A stretch of 38,291 nucleotides of DNA from Legionellaceae bacterium (GCA_947477015.1 CANJSM010000010.1:1-38291); one strand, 5' to 3'; counted from the first letter of the stretch, positions 16,955-25,994 are shown. Program-made: numbers and translations. Notes: generated by a model not told the origin, from the letters alone.

Positions 16955-18313
16955 TCAATACACGCGATTAATTTTCGATGTGATCTGCTGGTGTATATTA
17001 TCAAATCCACGATTACTCATCACCAAAACCGCATCACCAGCTTGCACCGTTTCAGCGATAGAATCAACGATCGCTGCTGTCGTAGGCAGTATATGGTACG
17101 GAAAAGACCAGTGTTGCGTGATAGCCTGCAATGAAAATTGCGATGGATTTAAAACCCAAGCACCATCAACACCATCCAAGGCATGAGCCATTTGTTCACC
17201 ATGAACACCAGAGCGCATCGTATATGATGCAAACTCCAACACGACTAAAATGCGCTGATGCCGGCCACTTTGCTTTAATGCTTGAATCGTTTTTGAAATG
17301 GCCGAGGGATGGTGGGCAAAATCATCATAAACGGTCACGCCATGATCATGTGATTTTACCTCTAATCGCCGTTTAACAGGCGTAAATCGCTCCAATGCTG
17401 CAGCGGCTACTGCAGGCGTTACGCCTGCCGCAACACTTGCGGCAAGCGCTGCCAATCCGTTTTCAACATTAAATGCCCCAATCAATGACCAATTCACTTC
17501 AGCAACCGGCTTGCCTGCATGCCAAACACGAAAAGCAGCGCCTGTGTCATCGAGTAACTCAGCGCGCCAAGTGGCATCACCATTTAGTGAAAGCTCCTCT
17601 AATCGACTAAATTGCCCCCTTGTCAAAACAGCATTTAATGCGGCATCATCTCGTGGTTTGATCACAAGCCCATTGCTGGGAATCGTTCTTAACAAATAAT
17701 GGAATTGCTGTTGAATGGCTGCCAAATCGGCATAGATATCCGCGTGATCAAATTCCAAATTATTTAAAATCGCTACGTCAGGCCGATAATGCATGAACTT
17801 CGGCCGCTTGTCGAAAAAAGCACTGTCGTATTCATCCGCTTCCACGACAAACCACTCCCCTTTTCCTAGAGAAGCGCTGGTATTAAAGTCCGGAGCAACA
17901 CCCCCAATTAAAAAACCAGGTGCGAATCCTGCCTGATCTAAAATAAAGGCCAACATAGAGGTGGTGGTTGTTTTTCCATGCGTTCCTGCAACAGCAATGA
18001 CGCGACGACCCGGCAAAATATGTTCAGCAAACCATTGTGGGCCAGAGGTATATGTTTTATTGGCATCAAGAACTGCCTCGATTACCGGCATTCCCCGTTT
18101 AATTGCATTGCCCACAATCACGACATCTGCTTTCAATGCCAAGGTTGTATCTTCATACCCCTCTGTCCAAGAGATACCCTTTGCAGCTAACAAATCACTC
18201 ACTGGAGGATAACAATTAGCATCACTGCCTGTTACTTTAAAACCTGCTTCACGTGCTAAGAGCGCCAGTGCGCTCATGAATGTGCCACTCAATCCCAATA
18301 TGTGTAAATGCAT
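16955..18313 (-). CDS. mpl: UDP-MurNAc:L-Ala-gamma-D-Glu-meso-Dap ligase
   Basis: Cytoplasmic murein-recycling enzyme that ligates the recovered tripeptide to UDP-MurNAc. The 452-residue Mur-ligase protein has the N-terminal UDP-binding start HLHILGLSGTFMSALALLA and the ATP loop AGTHGKTTTTSM (109-120). It also has the motifs VEADEYDSAFFDKRPKFMHY and LEFDHADIY, and the C-terminal DDFAHHPSAI. Mpl is told from MurC by the GTFM-type start and the EADEYDSAFFDKR segment. Most relatives have ICGTFMGG where this has LSGTFMSA. It is the last gene of the minus-strand group, 6 bases after the membrane-protein gene. Confidence 0.95.
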   Translation of the reverse strand: MHLHILGLSGTFMSALALLAREAGFKVTGSDANCYPPVSDLLAAKGISWTEGYEDTTLALKADVVIVGNAIKRGMPVIEAVLDANKTYTSGPQWFAEHILPGRRVIAVAGTHGKTTTTSMLAFILDQAGFAPGFLIGGVAPDFNTSASLGKGEWFVVEADEYDSAFFDKRPKFMHYRPDVAILNNLEFDHADIYADLAAIQQQFHYLLRTIPSNGLVIKPRDDAALNAVLTRGQFSRLEELSLNGDATWRAELLDDTGAAFRVWHAGKPVAEVNWSLIGAFNVENGLAALAASVAAGVTPAVAAAALERFTPVKRRLEVKSHDHGVTVYDDFAHHPSAISKTIQALKQSGRHQRILVVLEFASYTMRSGVHGEQMAHALDGVDGAWVLNPSQFSLQAITQHWSFPYHILPTTAAIVDSIAETVQAGDAVLVMSNRGFDNIHQQITSKINRVY

Positions 18314-18319
18314 CAGATG

Positions 18320-18859
18320 TCACCAAAATGAAATCGTTAATATGTTACATGCCAATAGTCCAAAACTCGAAAGACTAGCTGATAACCAGGAGCTGGTTAA
18401 TGCATGCTTGAAAATGTATGCGGAAATCATGAATTGCCACACGGCTAAAATCAACGTTAATGCCAAATAAAGCACACCGATAAAGGGACTAACCGTGCTT
18501 AACCCGGGCATCTTGAGGAAGACAGGCATAATCAGTAACAATGGAAAAGCAACCAGATGAACAGCGGTATGGCCTGCAAAAATACACGTCAATGATTGCA
18601 AGAAACGCGACTGCAAACGAAATAAGCGCAACAACACCCATACATACGTGACATAAGACATGACTAAAGAACCGGCAATCATCAAGGCTACACCGAATGA
18701 CAATTGTTGACTTACATCAGTCATCATCCATTGCAAGACAATCAAGCTAAAAAAGGCAAACACCACAAAGGCAAACAAAAATAACGAGTGCGGGGTGTTC
18801 TCTGGTTTTTCTCTTAATACACTTACGTTCCAATATTGCTTGATCAATTCTAACCACAT
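18320..18859 (-). CDS. Polytopic membrane protein of unknown function
   Basis: The 179-residue protein has about five hydrophobic helices (near residues 28-48, 54-76, 92-115, 120-143 and 155-178) and a short charged N-terminus (VLREKPENTPHSL). I do not recognise a family; a Yip1-like fold is possible from helix number but unproven. It sits 13 bases after mutH and 6 bases before mpl, so it is made from the same message. A link to envelope or murein recycling is only suggested by position. Confidence 0.75.
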   Translation of the reverse strand: MWLELIKQYWNVSVLREKPENTPHSLFLFAFVVFAFFSLIVLQWMMTDVSQQLSFGVALMIAGSLVMSYVTYVWVLLRLFRLQSRFLQSLTCIFAGHTAVHLVAFPLLLIMPVFLKMPGLSTVSPFIGVLYLALTLILAVWQFMISAYIFKHALTSSWLSASLSSFGLLACNILTISFW

Positions 18860-18872
18860 AGCATAAATCCTT

Positions 18873-19550
18873 TTATGATTTTATTGAAAAATTTAATGTA
18901 GCAGTAAAACGGCTGCGCAAATAAAAACCACGTGGCAACGTTGACACTTTATTTCCCACTTCATCAAAACCATAACACAGTGACTTAGCGTTCGCACCTT
19001 TTGGCCTCACTTGCAAATAATCTCCCATGCTCGCATCGATTTCCGACAACCGTCCGGTACCGATCATAAAGGTTAATTCAGACCAATCATTTTCGAGGTG
19101 AGAAGCCTCAATTACTGAAGGAGACCATAGCAAACCGCGACCAATTCGTCGATGTAAAAATGGAATCGTAGTATCACCTTCAATGGATAACCATAACACT
19201 CGACGCAATTTAGCAAAGCACTGAGAAGTTTGCCAAGTTTGCTGATGCACCGTCAACAAGGGAATACTACACACAAAAGTTGATTCTGCAGGCTTACCCA
19301 ATTGATTAATCGGCAAGGTTTTTAATTCGACACCTAATTCCACGAAATCAGGCTCTGAACGAGAGCCAGCACTGGCGCCCAACGCGAGCTCAATGGCTGT
19401 ACCCACCCAACCTTTGCGTTGCAATGGATTGCTTGGCACAGGTAAATGAAGTGCGCAGGCCAGCTGCAAAAAACTTAACCCTTCAATAGATTGGCAACGG
19501 GTTAGGAGCTCCGCTTCACTCTTCGGCGGGGGCTGGCGGAATGATGTCAT
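18873..19550 (-). CDS. mutH: DNA mismatch repair endonuclease MutH
   Basis: Nicks the unmethylated strand at hemimethylated GATC under MutS/MutL control. The 225-residue protein aligns along its length with E. coli MutH (229). The catalytic residues Glu54, Asp68, Glu75 and Lys77 are in place (SEPDFVELGVELKTLP), as are TTFVC-like STFVC, KLRRVLW, GDYLQVRPKGANAKS and LPRGFYLRSRFT. Its presence implies a Dam-type methylase elsewhere in the genome. Its start overlaps the end of the MscS-type gene by 35 bases in another frame. Confidence 0.95.
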   Translation of the reverse strand: MTSFRQPPPKSEAELLTRCQSIEGLSFLQLACALHLPVPSNPLQRKGWVGTAIELALGASAGSRSEPDFVELGVELKTLPINQLGKPAESTFVCSIPLLTVHQQTWQTSQCFAKLRRVLWLSIEGDTTIPFLHRRIGRGLLWSPSVIEASHLENDWSELTFMIGTGRLSEIDASMGDYLQVRPKGANAKSLCYGFDEVGNKVSTLPRGFYLRSRFTATLNFSIKS

Positions 19551-22410
19551 GATTTAATTCAACATTAAGTGATGGAATCGGTGCCTTGACACCCGCTGCT
19601 TTAAACGCAGCCATTATCGCAAATAACACCTTAGATCGCACTTCAAAACGGGTATGATTTTGTACATTAATAAAATATCGTAGTTCAAAATCAATAAGAA
19701 CTTCATCAATTTGCTTAAGCAATACTTGCGATGGCGGTTCATTCAATACCTCAGGAATGCTCACTAAGGCATCCATAATCAATTGTTGCACAACCGTTGG
19801 ATCATCTTCTCGGTTCACTTTGATAGGTACGACCGTTCTCACCACATAATCTTGATGGGTCCAGTTAGTAAAGGGTTTGTTAAATGTTTCAGCATTTGGA
19901 ATCAGTACTTCCATGTTATCCCAAGATGAAACACGCATCGATCGAATCCCAATGTGCGCTACACGCCCTTCATACTCACCAAGTGTTATCAGATCGCCTT
20001 CTCTTACAGGCCGCTCAATCAATAACATCACCCCACCGACAATATTGCTAGCAAAGTCTCGTAAACCAAACCCCATTCCAACAGCAAGACCGCCAAACAC
20101 AATGGCCATGCCTGAAAAATCAATGCCTAGTACTCGAAGCGTTAACAACCCACCCAGTATAATGATTGCATATTGAGTAAATACAGAAAGGCTATTACGA
20201 ACACCAGAATCATTGACCTTTCTATAGAGCCAACGATAACAAAATTCACGCGTCCATTTTGCAAACCACGCAAACACAAACAACAACGCAATAAATTTCA
20301 ATACATTAAATACTGTAATTCTCGCACCCGACAGATCCACAAACGCATAATGCCCCACTCGCCAAAGCAGCGCGACCACTTGCGAATCAGCGGTCCATCC
20401 AAACAACTCAAACAAAACATAAATCGACAGGAACACTAAAAATACGCGAGCAAGTGCATCGAGCGGTTTAAGAATCACCTCTATCCAAAGCCAACCGTTA
20501 TGCAAGGATAACAGCATCCATTCAGACAGTGCATTGAGCGCATCCAATACAAGACCACGCACTAACACATAACTGGTAATAACCATCAATACATACGCTT
20601 GATAACGACTCAATGTCCAAGCTAAATCAATGTACCCTACAAATCCTATGATGGCTGTTGTTAACAACGTCAGCGGAACCAACACAACAAGCAATGAGAT
20701 GGCATGACGTAAATAGCGTTTTTTGGTTTTAAGTAATGGCCATAATAGATAAGGGATAACGTCCTTACTTCGCCATGCAACCAGAGATAAAGCCAATAAA
20801 AACAGCATGAACAAACGATTAAATATATCTTGGAGGAGCAAAGTCAGCGGCAACTGATGCGCAAGCACCATGAGTGCTGTACTCCACCCCCCAACAAGCA
20901 GCAACCAAAACAATCGATAATACAGTTTAACGTCTTTACCCGATGAGTCGCTAACACGCTCCAACAGCATCATGCGAGCTATCAAAATCAAATTTCTAAA
21001 TGTTAACCAGACTAAAAATAGGTTAATCAACAAGTGATAATTTGCAAGGACAATATGATTGAAAAAAAACAACACAACCAGCAGGGTTATCCCAGTAAGA
21101 TGAGGCACATTTCGGTACAAAAGCGTTAAGGCGCCATCATAGAGATGACCAGACAAACTGGAGCGCTCTTTACCCTGCAAAATTACACCCAAACCTCGAC
21201 TTAAAGCGATTCCAAACAGACAAATTAAGGTCAAGCACCCCCACTCCAAGACGGCTGTCCAGAATACAGTTCGCTCATAATTATCCTTGAGCTTCAATAA
21301 CAGCAAGGTTGAATAATTATAAAATTGCGTAGGAATTTGTAATAATTGTCCACCAATAACAGGCCAACTATCCACATGGTATTCTGCTAAACTCTGGCGA
21401 GAAGCTAGCTTTTTGCTTAATAACTCTTGTTTATCTTTTAGCTCAACTTGAAAAATTGATTGCTGAGACGCCACTTCTTTCAATCGAAGTTTCACGGCCT
21501 TTTGCAATAAGGCTATTTTTTGCCTCACAGGCTGGTTGGAGAGAAGCAAGCGTTCACTAACCAACAATCCTTGCATTTTAGTTAGCGAATGCTCTATTCC
21601 GGACAATTGCTTAAGGGCCAACGTGTAAAAATCTGTGGTGGATTCAATGGTTTTAAGATCCTGATTTTTAAGCAGTTGATAATCCATCGCAATTTGCTTT
21701 TTCTTCAATCCCAACTGAATGATTTGTTGTTGTAGCAGGATGATTTCTTGATTATTCAGCAATAGTTTGGCCTCATACTCCAAATGCTCTGAAAATGTCG
21801 GATTTAATTTTTTTGTTTGTTGTAGTTCAATGTTTTTTTCATACAACGCATCTCGAGATATCTTGATTGCATGAATCGTTTCTGCGAGCTTGTTTTCTTT
21901 CTGTTGAACAGCCATGTTGGCTTGCAACAAATCAAGACGCGCTTGTTGGATTTCCAGAGCGGTTTGATACGATTTGGCCAACACAAGATTGTCATTGATC
22001 AAACGAATAGTGATATTGCTCTCAGCTTTTAAGGTATTGATATGGTTCATCCGCTCATCAAGAACGTGTGTGTTCTGCAACTTTTCCAGCGGCAATCCTT
22101 GTAACCGTTTTAAACGTCGAGTCAGCGTTTGTTGTTGTTTGCGTTGATCAGAAAGAAAATCGGTCAAGCCAGCTATTTTTGCTTGAATTAGAGCTTGCAG
22201 TGTTGCATTTTGTTGTTTTCGCACAGTAAGCTCTGCTTGAAGCATGGGCTCTGTTGATTGCGATAATAATTCGGCATCATGATTAGCGAGGGTTAAATTT
22301 ATTTTTTCTTGAGTCAAATATTCATTTAATTTGCCACCATCATCGTCTGATCCAGCAAAACCTGAGTTCAAGGCGAACAACAGTAAAAAAAACAACAGTA
22401 TCGATCGCAT
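19516..22410 (-). CDS. Large MscS-family mechanosensitive channel (MscK/MscM type)
   Basis: A 964-residue channel that in this family releases solutes on osmotic downshock. A signal peptide (RSILLFFLLLFALNSGFAGS) leads a periplasmic coiled-coil domain (about 25-360), then a series of about ten helices. The MscS core follows: a pore helix rich in Gly/Ala (GGLAVGMGFGLRDFASNIVGG), the beta domain (RPVREGDLITLGEYEGRVAHIGIRSMRV, then LIPNAETF) and the alpha/beta C-terminus. ATG 22410 is chosen because it starts the signal peptide and has AAGAGA upstream. The open frame extends to 22500 only by reading through a REP. It overlaps mutH. Confidence 0.9.
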   Translation of the reverse strand: MRSILLFFLLLFALNSGFAGSDDDGGKLNEYLTQEKINLTLANHDAELLSQSTEPMLQAELTVRKQQNATLQALIQAKIAGLTDFLSDQRKQQQTLTRRLKRLQGLPLEKLQNTHVLDERMNHINTLKAESNITIRLINDNLVLAKSYQTALEIQQARLDLLQANMAVQQKENKLAETIHAIKISRDALYEKNIELQQTKKLNPTFSEHLEYEAKLLLNNQEIILLQQQIIQLGLKKKQIAMDYQLLKNQDLKTIESTTDFYTLALKQLSGIEHSLTKMQGLLVSERLLLSNQPVRQKIALLQKAVKLRLKEVASQQSIFQVELKDKQELLSKKLASRQSLAEYHVDSWPVIGGQLLQIPTQFYNYSTLLLLKLKDNYERTVFWTAVLEWGCLTLICLFGIALSRGLGVILQGKERSSLSGHLYDGALTLLYRNVPHLTGITLLVVLFFFNHIVLANYHLLINLFLVWLTFRNLILIARMMLLERVSDSSGKDVKLYYRLFWLLLVGGWSTALMVLAHQLPLTLLLQDIFNRLFMLFLLALSLVAWRSKDVIPYLLWPLLKTKKRYLRHAISLLVVLVPLTLLTTAIIGFVGYIDLAWTLSRYQAYVLMVITSYVLVRGLVLDALNALSEWMLLSLHNGWLWIEVILKPLDALARVFLVFLSIYVLFELFGWTADSQVVALLWRVGHYAFVDLSGARITVFNVLKFIALLFVFAWFAKWTREFCYRWLYRKVNDSGVRNSLSVFTQYAIIILGGLLTLRVLGIDFSGMAIVFGGLAVGMGFGLRDFASNIVGGVMLLIERPVREGDLITLGEYEGRVAHIGIRSMRVSSWDNMEVLIPNAETFNKPFTNWTHQDYVVRTVVPIKVNREDDPTVVQQLIMDALVSIPEVLNEPPSQVLLKQIDEVLIDFELRYFINVQNHTRFEVRSKVLFAIMAAFKAAGVKAPIPSLNVELNHDIIPPAPAEE

Positions 22411-22445
22411 AAAATTCTCTTGTAGGACAAACTTCTGTTCTAGTG

Positions 22446-22490
22446 CGTAGGTTCGGGCTAGTATCGTTGTTGGGCCAAGGCCCAACCTAC
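22446..22490. repeat. REP-like palindrome copy 5 with partial inverted half
   Basis: A full REP (22469-22490) is preceded by CGTAGGTTCGGGC, a partial copy in the other orientation starting at 22446, so the outer arms can pair. It sits in the gap between the DUF502 stop and the channel gene start on the minus strand. Confidence 0.8.
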
Positions 22491-22502
22491 GCGGGAACAA
22501 GG

Positions 22503-23144
22503 TCAGGAATGACTTACCTTGGGAGCATGATGCTTACTAGACACCACAGGATGCATCACACCCAATGAAATGACTAATTTTAACGCAGCTTCAGGCGACA
22601 TAGATAATTCAATAGCTTCAGCTTTAGGCACCATCATTAAAAAACCGGACGTTGGATTCGGGGTAGTAGGAATAAACACAGTAATCATCTCTACACCGGT
22701 ATGCCCAACAATTTCAGCTGGAGGGGAGCCTGTTTGAAAAGCAATACTCCATATGCCCTTGCGCGGATACTCAATCAAAACCACTTTTCGAAACGCTTGG
22801 CTATTGGTCGCAACTAAGGCTTGAATAACTTGTTTTGAGCCACTGTAAATGCTTCGAACCAATGGAATTCGGTCCAAAATAGCTTCGCTCCATGTTACCA
22901 AACGTTGTCCTAACAAATTAGTGGCCACAATCCCGGTAATCACTAATACAATTAGGGACAGCAGCACACCCAAGCCAGGCAAATTAAAACCAAACAGTTG
23001 CTCTGGTTGGTAAGAATGAGGGATCAATGCCATGGTTTTATCGAGTATATCGATCAAAAAGCGTAGCACAAGTATAGTCACCAAGATAGGCAACCACACC
23101 ACCAATCCAGCCAAAAGATAACTACGCAGAGAAGTCCCTTTCAA
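22503..23144 (-). CDS. DUF502 family membrane protein
   Basis: A 213-residue protein with two N-terminal membrane helices (about 8-30 and 56-78) and the family's conserved soluble part: ILDRIPLVRSIYSGSKQVIQ, then VVLIEYPRKGIWSIAFQTG and VFIPTTPNPTSGFLMMVP. The function is unknown; the family is common next to fmdB and aspS in proteobacteria. It starts with TTG at 23144, 3 bases after the fmdB stop. AAGGAT within the end of fmdB serves as ribosome site, so translation is coupled. aspS, often the next gene, is not here. Confidence 0.88.
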   Translation of the reverse strand: MKGTSLRSYLLAGLVVWLPILVTILVLRFLIDILDKTMALIPHSYQPEQLFGFNLPGLGVLLSLIVLVITGIVATNLLGQRLVTWSEAILDRIPLVRSIYSGSKQVIQALVATNSQAFRKVVLIEYPRKGIWSIAFQTGSPPAEIVGHTGVEMITVFIPTTPNPTSGFLMMVPKAEAIELSMSPEAALKLVISLGVMHPVVSSKHHAPKVSHS

Positions 23145-23147
23145 TTT

Positions 23148-23444
23148 TTATTCATCCTTGCTTGTGTTTGATGTAACGGTTTTTTCTGGAGTACTTTTCT
23201 CAGAAGAGCCGCTGCCTGACGATGTCGTCGTTTTAGTGTTAGTCACTGCTTTTTTTTCTGACTTGGTTTTAAAGTCAGTTTCATACCACCCGGTTCCCTT
23301 TAATTGAAATCCAGCAGCAGACACCAATCGAACTGCCGTATCTTTAGAGCAAGCCGGACATAATTTGACAGGCTCATCACTCATTTTTTGTATCAAATCA
23401 AATGCATGATGGCAATTTGAGCATTGGTATTCATAAATTGGCAT
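23148..23444 (-). CDS. FmdB family zinc-ribbon protein
   Basis: The 98-residue protein starts MPIYEYQCSNC, with four cysteines (8, 11, 29, 32) forming the zinc ribbon, then GFQLKGTGWYETDF, standard for FmdB-type putative regulators. The C-terminal third is a low-complexity Ser/Thr/Lys tail. It precedes DUF502, a conserved pair. It heads the minus-strand group that runs on through the channel, mutH and mpl. Confidence 0.88.
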   Translation of the reverse strand: MPIYEYQCSNCHHAFDLIQKMSDEPVKLCPACSKDTAVRLVSAAGFQLKGTGWYETDFKTKSEKKAVTNTKTTTSSGSGSSEKSTPEKTVTSNTSKDE

Positions 23445-23512
23445 CAGATGTACTCCATAGACTATTGTGTCAAGGCAGTGATTATAACTAACTCGTATTC
23501 AGGGAACAATGA

Positions 23513-23938
23513 TTAAGAGAAGGTCGGACGTAAAACATTCTCGCTCAGACCACTTAATTCGGTTGGTTGCTTAGTACACACAAGCCGATTAATTGTAAAC
23601 GTTCCATTTTTATTTTCTTTTGGATAGACCATGCTATCTGAAACTGGATCCCAGCAAACTAACTTATCATCAAAATTCAATAAAAGCCTCAGCTCTATAG
23701 GCTGCCCCGAAGGATCATAAACTGTTGAATGAATTTTTTTATTTCTTTCTTCCCATTTCTCTCTTTTCGTGAGCTGTTGTTTAGGAAACATAGTTTGTGG
23801 CACAAGCGCTGTTGCAACAGGTGATTCGAACGTTTTTTCAGAGGTGATTTTGACGCCATCAGCACCATCCCGCTCAACTACCAAAAACTCTTTAGGATCC
23901 TCAATCACTTCATAATCGTCATCTATTGCTGCTTCCAT
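23513..23938 (-). CDS. Hypothetical protein, 141 residues
   Basis: I do not recognise this protein. It has an acidic start (EAAIDDDYEVIEDPKEF), no signal peptide or membrane segment, a charged middle with KREKWEERNKK, and a C-terminal half that looks like a small beta-rich fold (IELRLLLNFDDKLVCWDPVSD, FTINRLVC). AGGA lies 8 bases before the ATG, which supports a real gene. It stands alone between fmdB and the YgjP-like gene. Short acidic orphans of this kind in Legionellales are sometimes secreted effectors, but no secretion signal can be asserted. Confidence 0.65.
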   Translation of the reverse strand: MEAAIDDDYEVIEDPKEFLVVERDGADGVKITSEKTFESPVATALVPQTMFPKQQLTKREKWEERNKKIHSTVYDPSGQPIELRLLLNFDDKLVCWDPVSDSMVYPKENKNGTFTINRLVCTKQPTELSGLSENVLRPTFS

Positions 23939-24014
23939 ACATCATTCCTATTCAGATTAATATTTGTAATTTGTCGTCGACGTGACATCATCATAAATGC
24001 AAAAGGTATCATCT

Positions 24015-24698
24015 CTAAATCTTGCATTCAAGCTGTTTTTGATACACTTTCCATTCAGGCAAAAATCGTGTCATATGTGCATAAAACCGTGGGCTATGAT
24101 TGGCTTCCAATAAATGCACCATCTCATGAACCAAGACATATTCCAAACACGCCAATGGCTTTTTAATCAAATTAAGGTTAAGCCAAATTCGGTGAGCAAC
24201 CACATTGCATGAACCCCAACGCGTTTTCATTGACTTAACGCCCCAAGCGTGAACAGACACACCAATAATTGGCTCCCACTTTTTAATCAAATCAGGAATT
24301 AAGGCCTGCATTTGTTGCTTGTACCACGCTTTCAGTCGTGCATTACGCTCATCTTGCGAATCAGATTCCAAAAAGCCCTTTAGAGAATCCTCTTCAATCA
24401 CGATTCCCTTCAAAGGAGAATTGGCTTGAACCACTACGGCATACGGCTTACCTAAAAAATAATGTGTTTCCCCATGATCCACTTTGACAGGTGCTGTCAC
24501 AACACGAGCCAGAGCGTGTGCATGCGCTTTGTGAATCCATGCACGTTTCGATTCGAGTTGAGCCTTGATAGCCTTTAATGAAAGCTTCAATGGCGCACTC
24601 ACACGGACGCTGCCAGTCGACATATTCACGCGCAAGTAAACATGTTTAATCGGCTTTCGTACAATCTCGATTGAAATGCCGTCCATTTCTATTGTCAT
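24015..24698 (-). CDS. YgjP-type M48-like metallopeptidase domain protein
   Basis: A 227-residue protein of the YgjP/DUF45 family (SprT-like zinc metalloprotease fold). The zinc motif is HEMVH at 191-195 with Glu192 as base, and the third ligand is probably His201 in ANHSPRFY. Upstream are MKTRWGSCN, the family's conserved strand, and IWLNLNLIKKP. The N-terminal part has the usual R-x-x-x-H-x-x-L-R pattern (RKPIKHVYLRVN). The substrate is unknown. It diverges from the small secreted protein gene. Confidence 0.88.
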   Translation of the reverse strand: MTIEMDGISIEIVRKPIKHVYLRVNMSTGSVRVSAPLKLSLKAIKAQLESKRAWIHKAHAHALARVVTAPVKVDHGETHYFLGKPYAVVVQANSPLKGIVIEEDSLKGFLESDSQDERNARLKAWYKQQMQALIPDLIKKWEPIIGVSVHAWGVKSMKTRWGSCNVVAHRIWLNLNLIKKPLACLEYVLVHEMVHLLEANHSPRFYAHMTRFLPEWKVYQKQLECKI

Positions 24699-24871
24699 GT
24701 CAAATCAGACCCTTTATATCGTTTATCAAGCATACGCAATTGTGAAAAACCAAGATCTTCAAGTACAATGGATTGATAAGCGTACACCACATGGATATCA
24801 CATCATAACACTCTATGCACCAGCTGTGCCGGTCTTTGCGAACAAAGCAAAACAACCTACTCCTGCCCAGT

Positions 24872-24909
24872 CGAGTGCTGCGAACCACAGGATTGCCTCG
24901 CAGCACTCG
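24872..24909. repeat. Third palindromic repeat family (GTTGCGAG type)
   Basis: The perfect 12-bp arms CGAGTGCTGCGA (24872-24883) and TCGCAGCACTCG (24898-24909) are separated by 14 bases and flanked by the CGTTGCGAG...GATTGCC pattern seen in REP elements of Legionella- and Rickettsia-like genomes. It lies in the leader of the small secreted protein gene, and an open frame runs through it, which has artificially lengthened that frame. Confidence 0.75.
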
Positions 24910-24933
24910 CAACGACGGCTTAGGTTCATCACC

Positions 24934-25326
24934 TTGTTCTTAACTATAATGTCTTTTTCCTCATTGCAAGCACAAGACACAGAGTATTGGCAATGCACTA
25001 CCACCGACTCTAATCATACACAATGGGCTATCAAAGGAATTTATGAACGGGCTGCTCGAGGAAAAGCCACTGATGCGTGTAAAAAACAAAGCGATACCCC
25101 AGGTAGCTGCAAAACCGATTGCGAAGGATTCAATCACGGCAGAAGCACTCGAGCTTCTTGGCTATGCACTGCGATGGATGAAAACACCAAATCATGGCTG
25201 AGTCAGCCAAACCCACAGCAAGATGAGGCGGCATTTGAGGCAAAAACACGTTGCCTGCACAGCAGCACTCTGCCCGAAACGTGTGTTATCAATTTATTTA
25301 CATGTAAAAACCTAAATTCGCCATGA
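24934..25326 (+). CDS. Small cysteine-rich secreted protein, unknown
   Basis: A hydrophobic segment, FLTIMSFSSLQA, is followed by mature QDTEYWQCTT. It has two weakly similar halves, each starting W-x-C (WQCTTTDSNHTQWAI and WLCTAMDENTKSW) with further cysteines about 30 residues on (ACKKQ...CKTDCEGF; RCLHS...TCVINLFTC). This suggests a tandem disulfide-bonded periplasmic or exported fold. The start is uncertain: TTG 24934 (130 residues) is taken, ATG 24949 would shorten the signal, and the frame extends upstream to 24676 only by crossing the repeat at 24872-24909. The coaE start lies 7 bases after the stop. Confidence 0.6.
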   Translation: MFLTIMSFSSLQAQDTEYWQCTTTDSNHTQWAIKGIYERAARGKATDACKKQSDTPGSCKTDCEGFNHGRSTRASWLCTAMDENTKSWLSQPNPQQDEAAFEAKTRCLHSSTLPETCVINLFTCKNLNSP

Positions 25327-25333
25327 GGAGCCT

Positions 25334-25933
25334 ATGTACTGTATTGGATTAACTGGATCAATAGGTAGCGGAAAATCAACCGTCGCTAAGATCTTCTCGC
25401 AATTAGGCATTGACATCATCAGTGCTGATCACATTGCCAAAGCTCTAGTGGAGCCAGGAAAACCTGCCCTTGAAAAAATCATCCAGCGCTTTGGCCCATC
25501 GATAAGATTAGACAATGGAGAATTAAATCGTCCACATTTGCGTGAATTAATCATCAACCATCCAGATGAGCGTGTGTGGCTTGAAAACCTGCTACACCCC
25601 TTAATTCGAGAAACCATTCAACAAAACATTTTTGATTGCAAAAGCCCTTATTGCATCATTGAAATTCCCTTGCTCACCAGCACATTAAACTATCCCTATC
25701 TAAATCGTGTTTTATTAATATTAGCCAACCCTGAACAACAAGTCTCACGCATTCAAACCAGAGATCTATGCTCCAAAGAACAAGCCTCGGCTCTATTAGA
25801 AACTACGCGCACAGACGACGAGAAACGCCTCAAGATAGCTGATGATGTAATGGTCAATGATGGCTGCGTGGAGGTTTTACAACAACAAGTTCTGGCATTG
25901 CATGCGAAGTATTTGCTTGAAGCCAAAAAATGA
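25334..25933 (+). CDS. coaE: Dephospho-CoA kinase
   Basis: Final step of coenzyme A synthesis: ATP-dependent phosphorylation of dephospho-CoA. The 199-residue P-loop kinase has GLTGSIGSGKST at residues 5-16, then IISADHIAKAL, the CoA-side segment HPLIRETI, IIEIPLL, and RIQTRDLCSKEQASALL in the lid. GAGGAG lies just before ATG 25334. In many gammaproteobacteria it sits with pilD and yacG; here it is separated from them. Confidence 0.95.
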   Translation: MYCIGLTGSIGSGKSTVAKIFSQLGIDIISADHIAKALVEPGKPALEKIIQRFGPSIRLDNGELNRPHLRELIINHPDERVWLENLLHPLIRETIQQNIFDCKSPYCIIEIPLLTSTLNYPYLNRVLLILANPEQQVSRIQTRDLCSKEQASALLETTRTDDEKRLKIADDVMVNDGCVEVLQQQVLALHAKYLLEAKK

Positions 25934-25938
25934 GAAGC

Positions 25939-25965
25939 GCACTCACGTGAGATTAACGTGAGTGC
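25939..25965. terminator. Hairpin between convergent genes
   Basis: GCACTCACGT (25939-25948) pairs perfectly with ACGTGAGTGC (25956-25965) around a 7-base loop, 6 bases after the coaE stop and 30 before the end of the minus-strand membrane gene. It probably ends transcripts from both sides, although no T-run follows. Confidence 0.55.
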
Positions 25966-25994
25966 CAAGTTTGGAGTTGATTAATGAGTAGAGA

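Noticed and set aside
22411-22500. 30-residue extension of the MscS-type channel
   Set aside because: It reads through the REP element and would place a non-signal sequence before an evident signal peptide.
24676-24933. Upstream part of the small secreted protein frame
   Set aside because: It overlaps the divergent YgjP-like start and the palindromic repeat; it looks like non-coding leader left open by chance.
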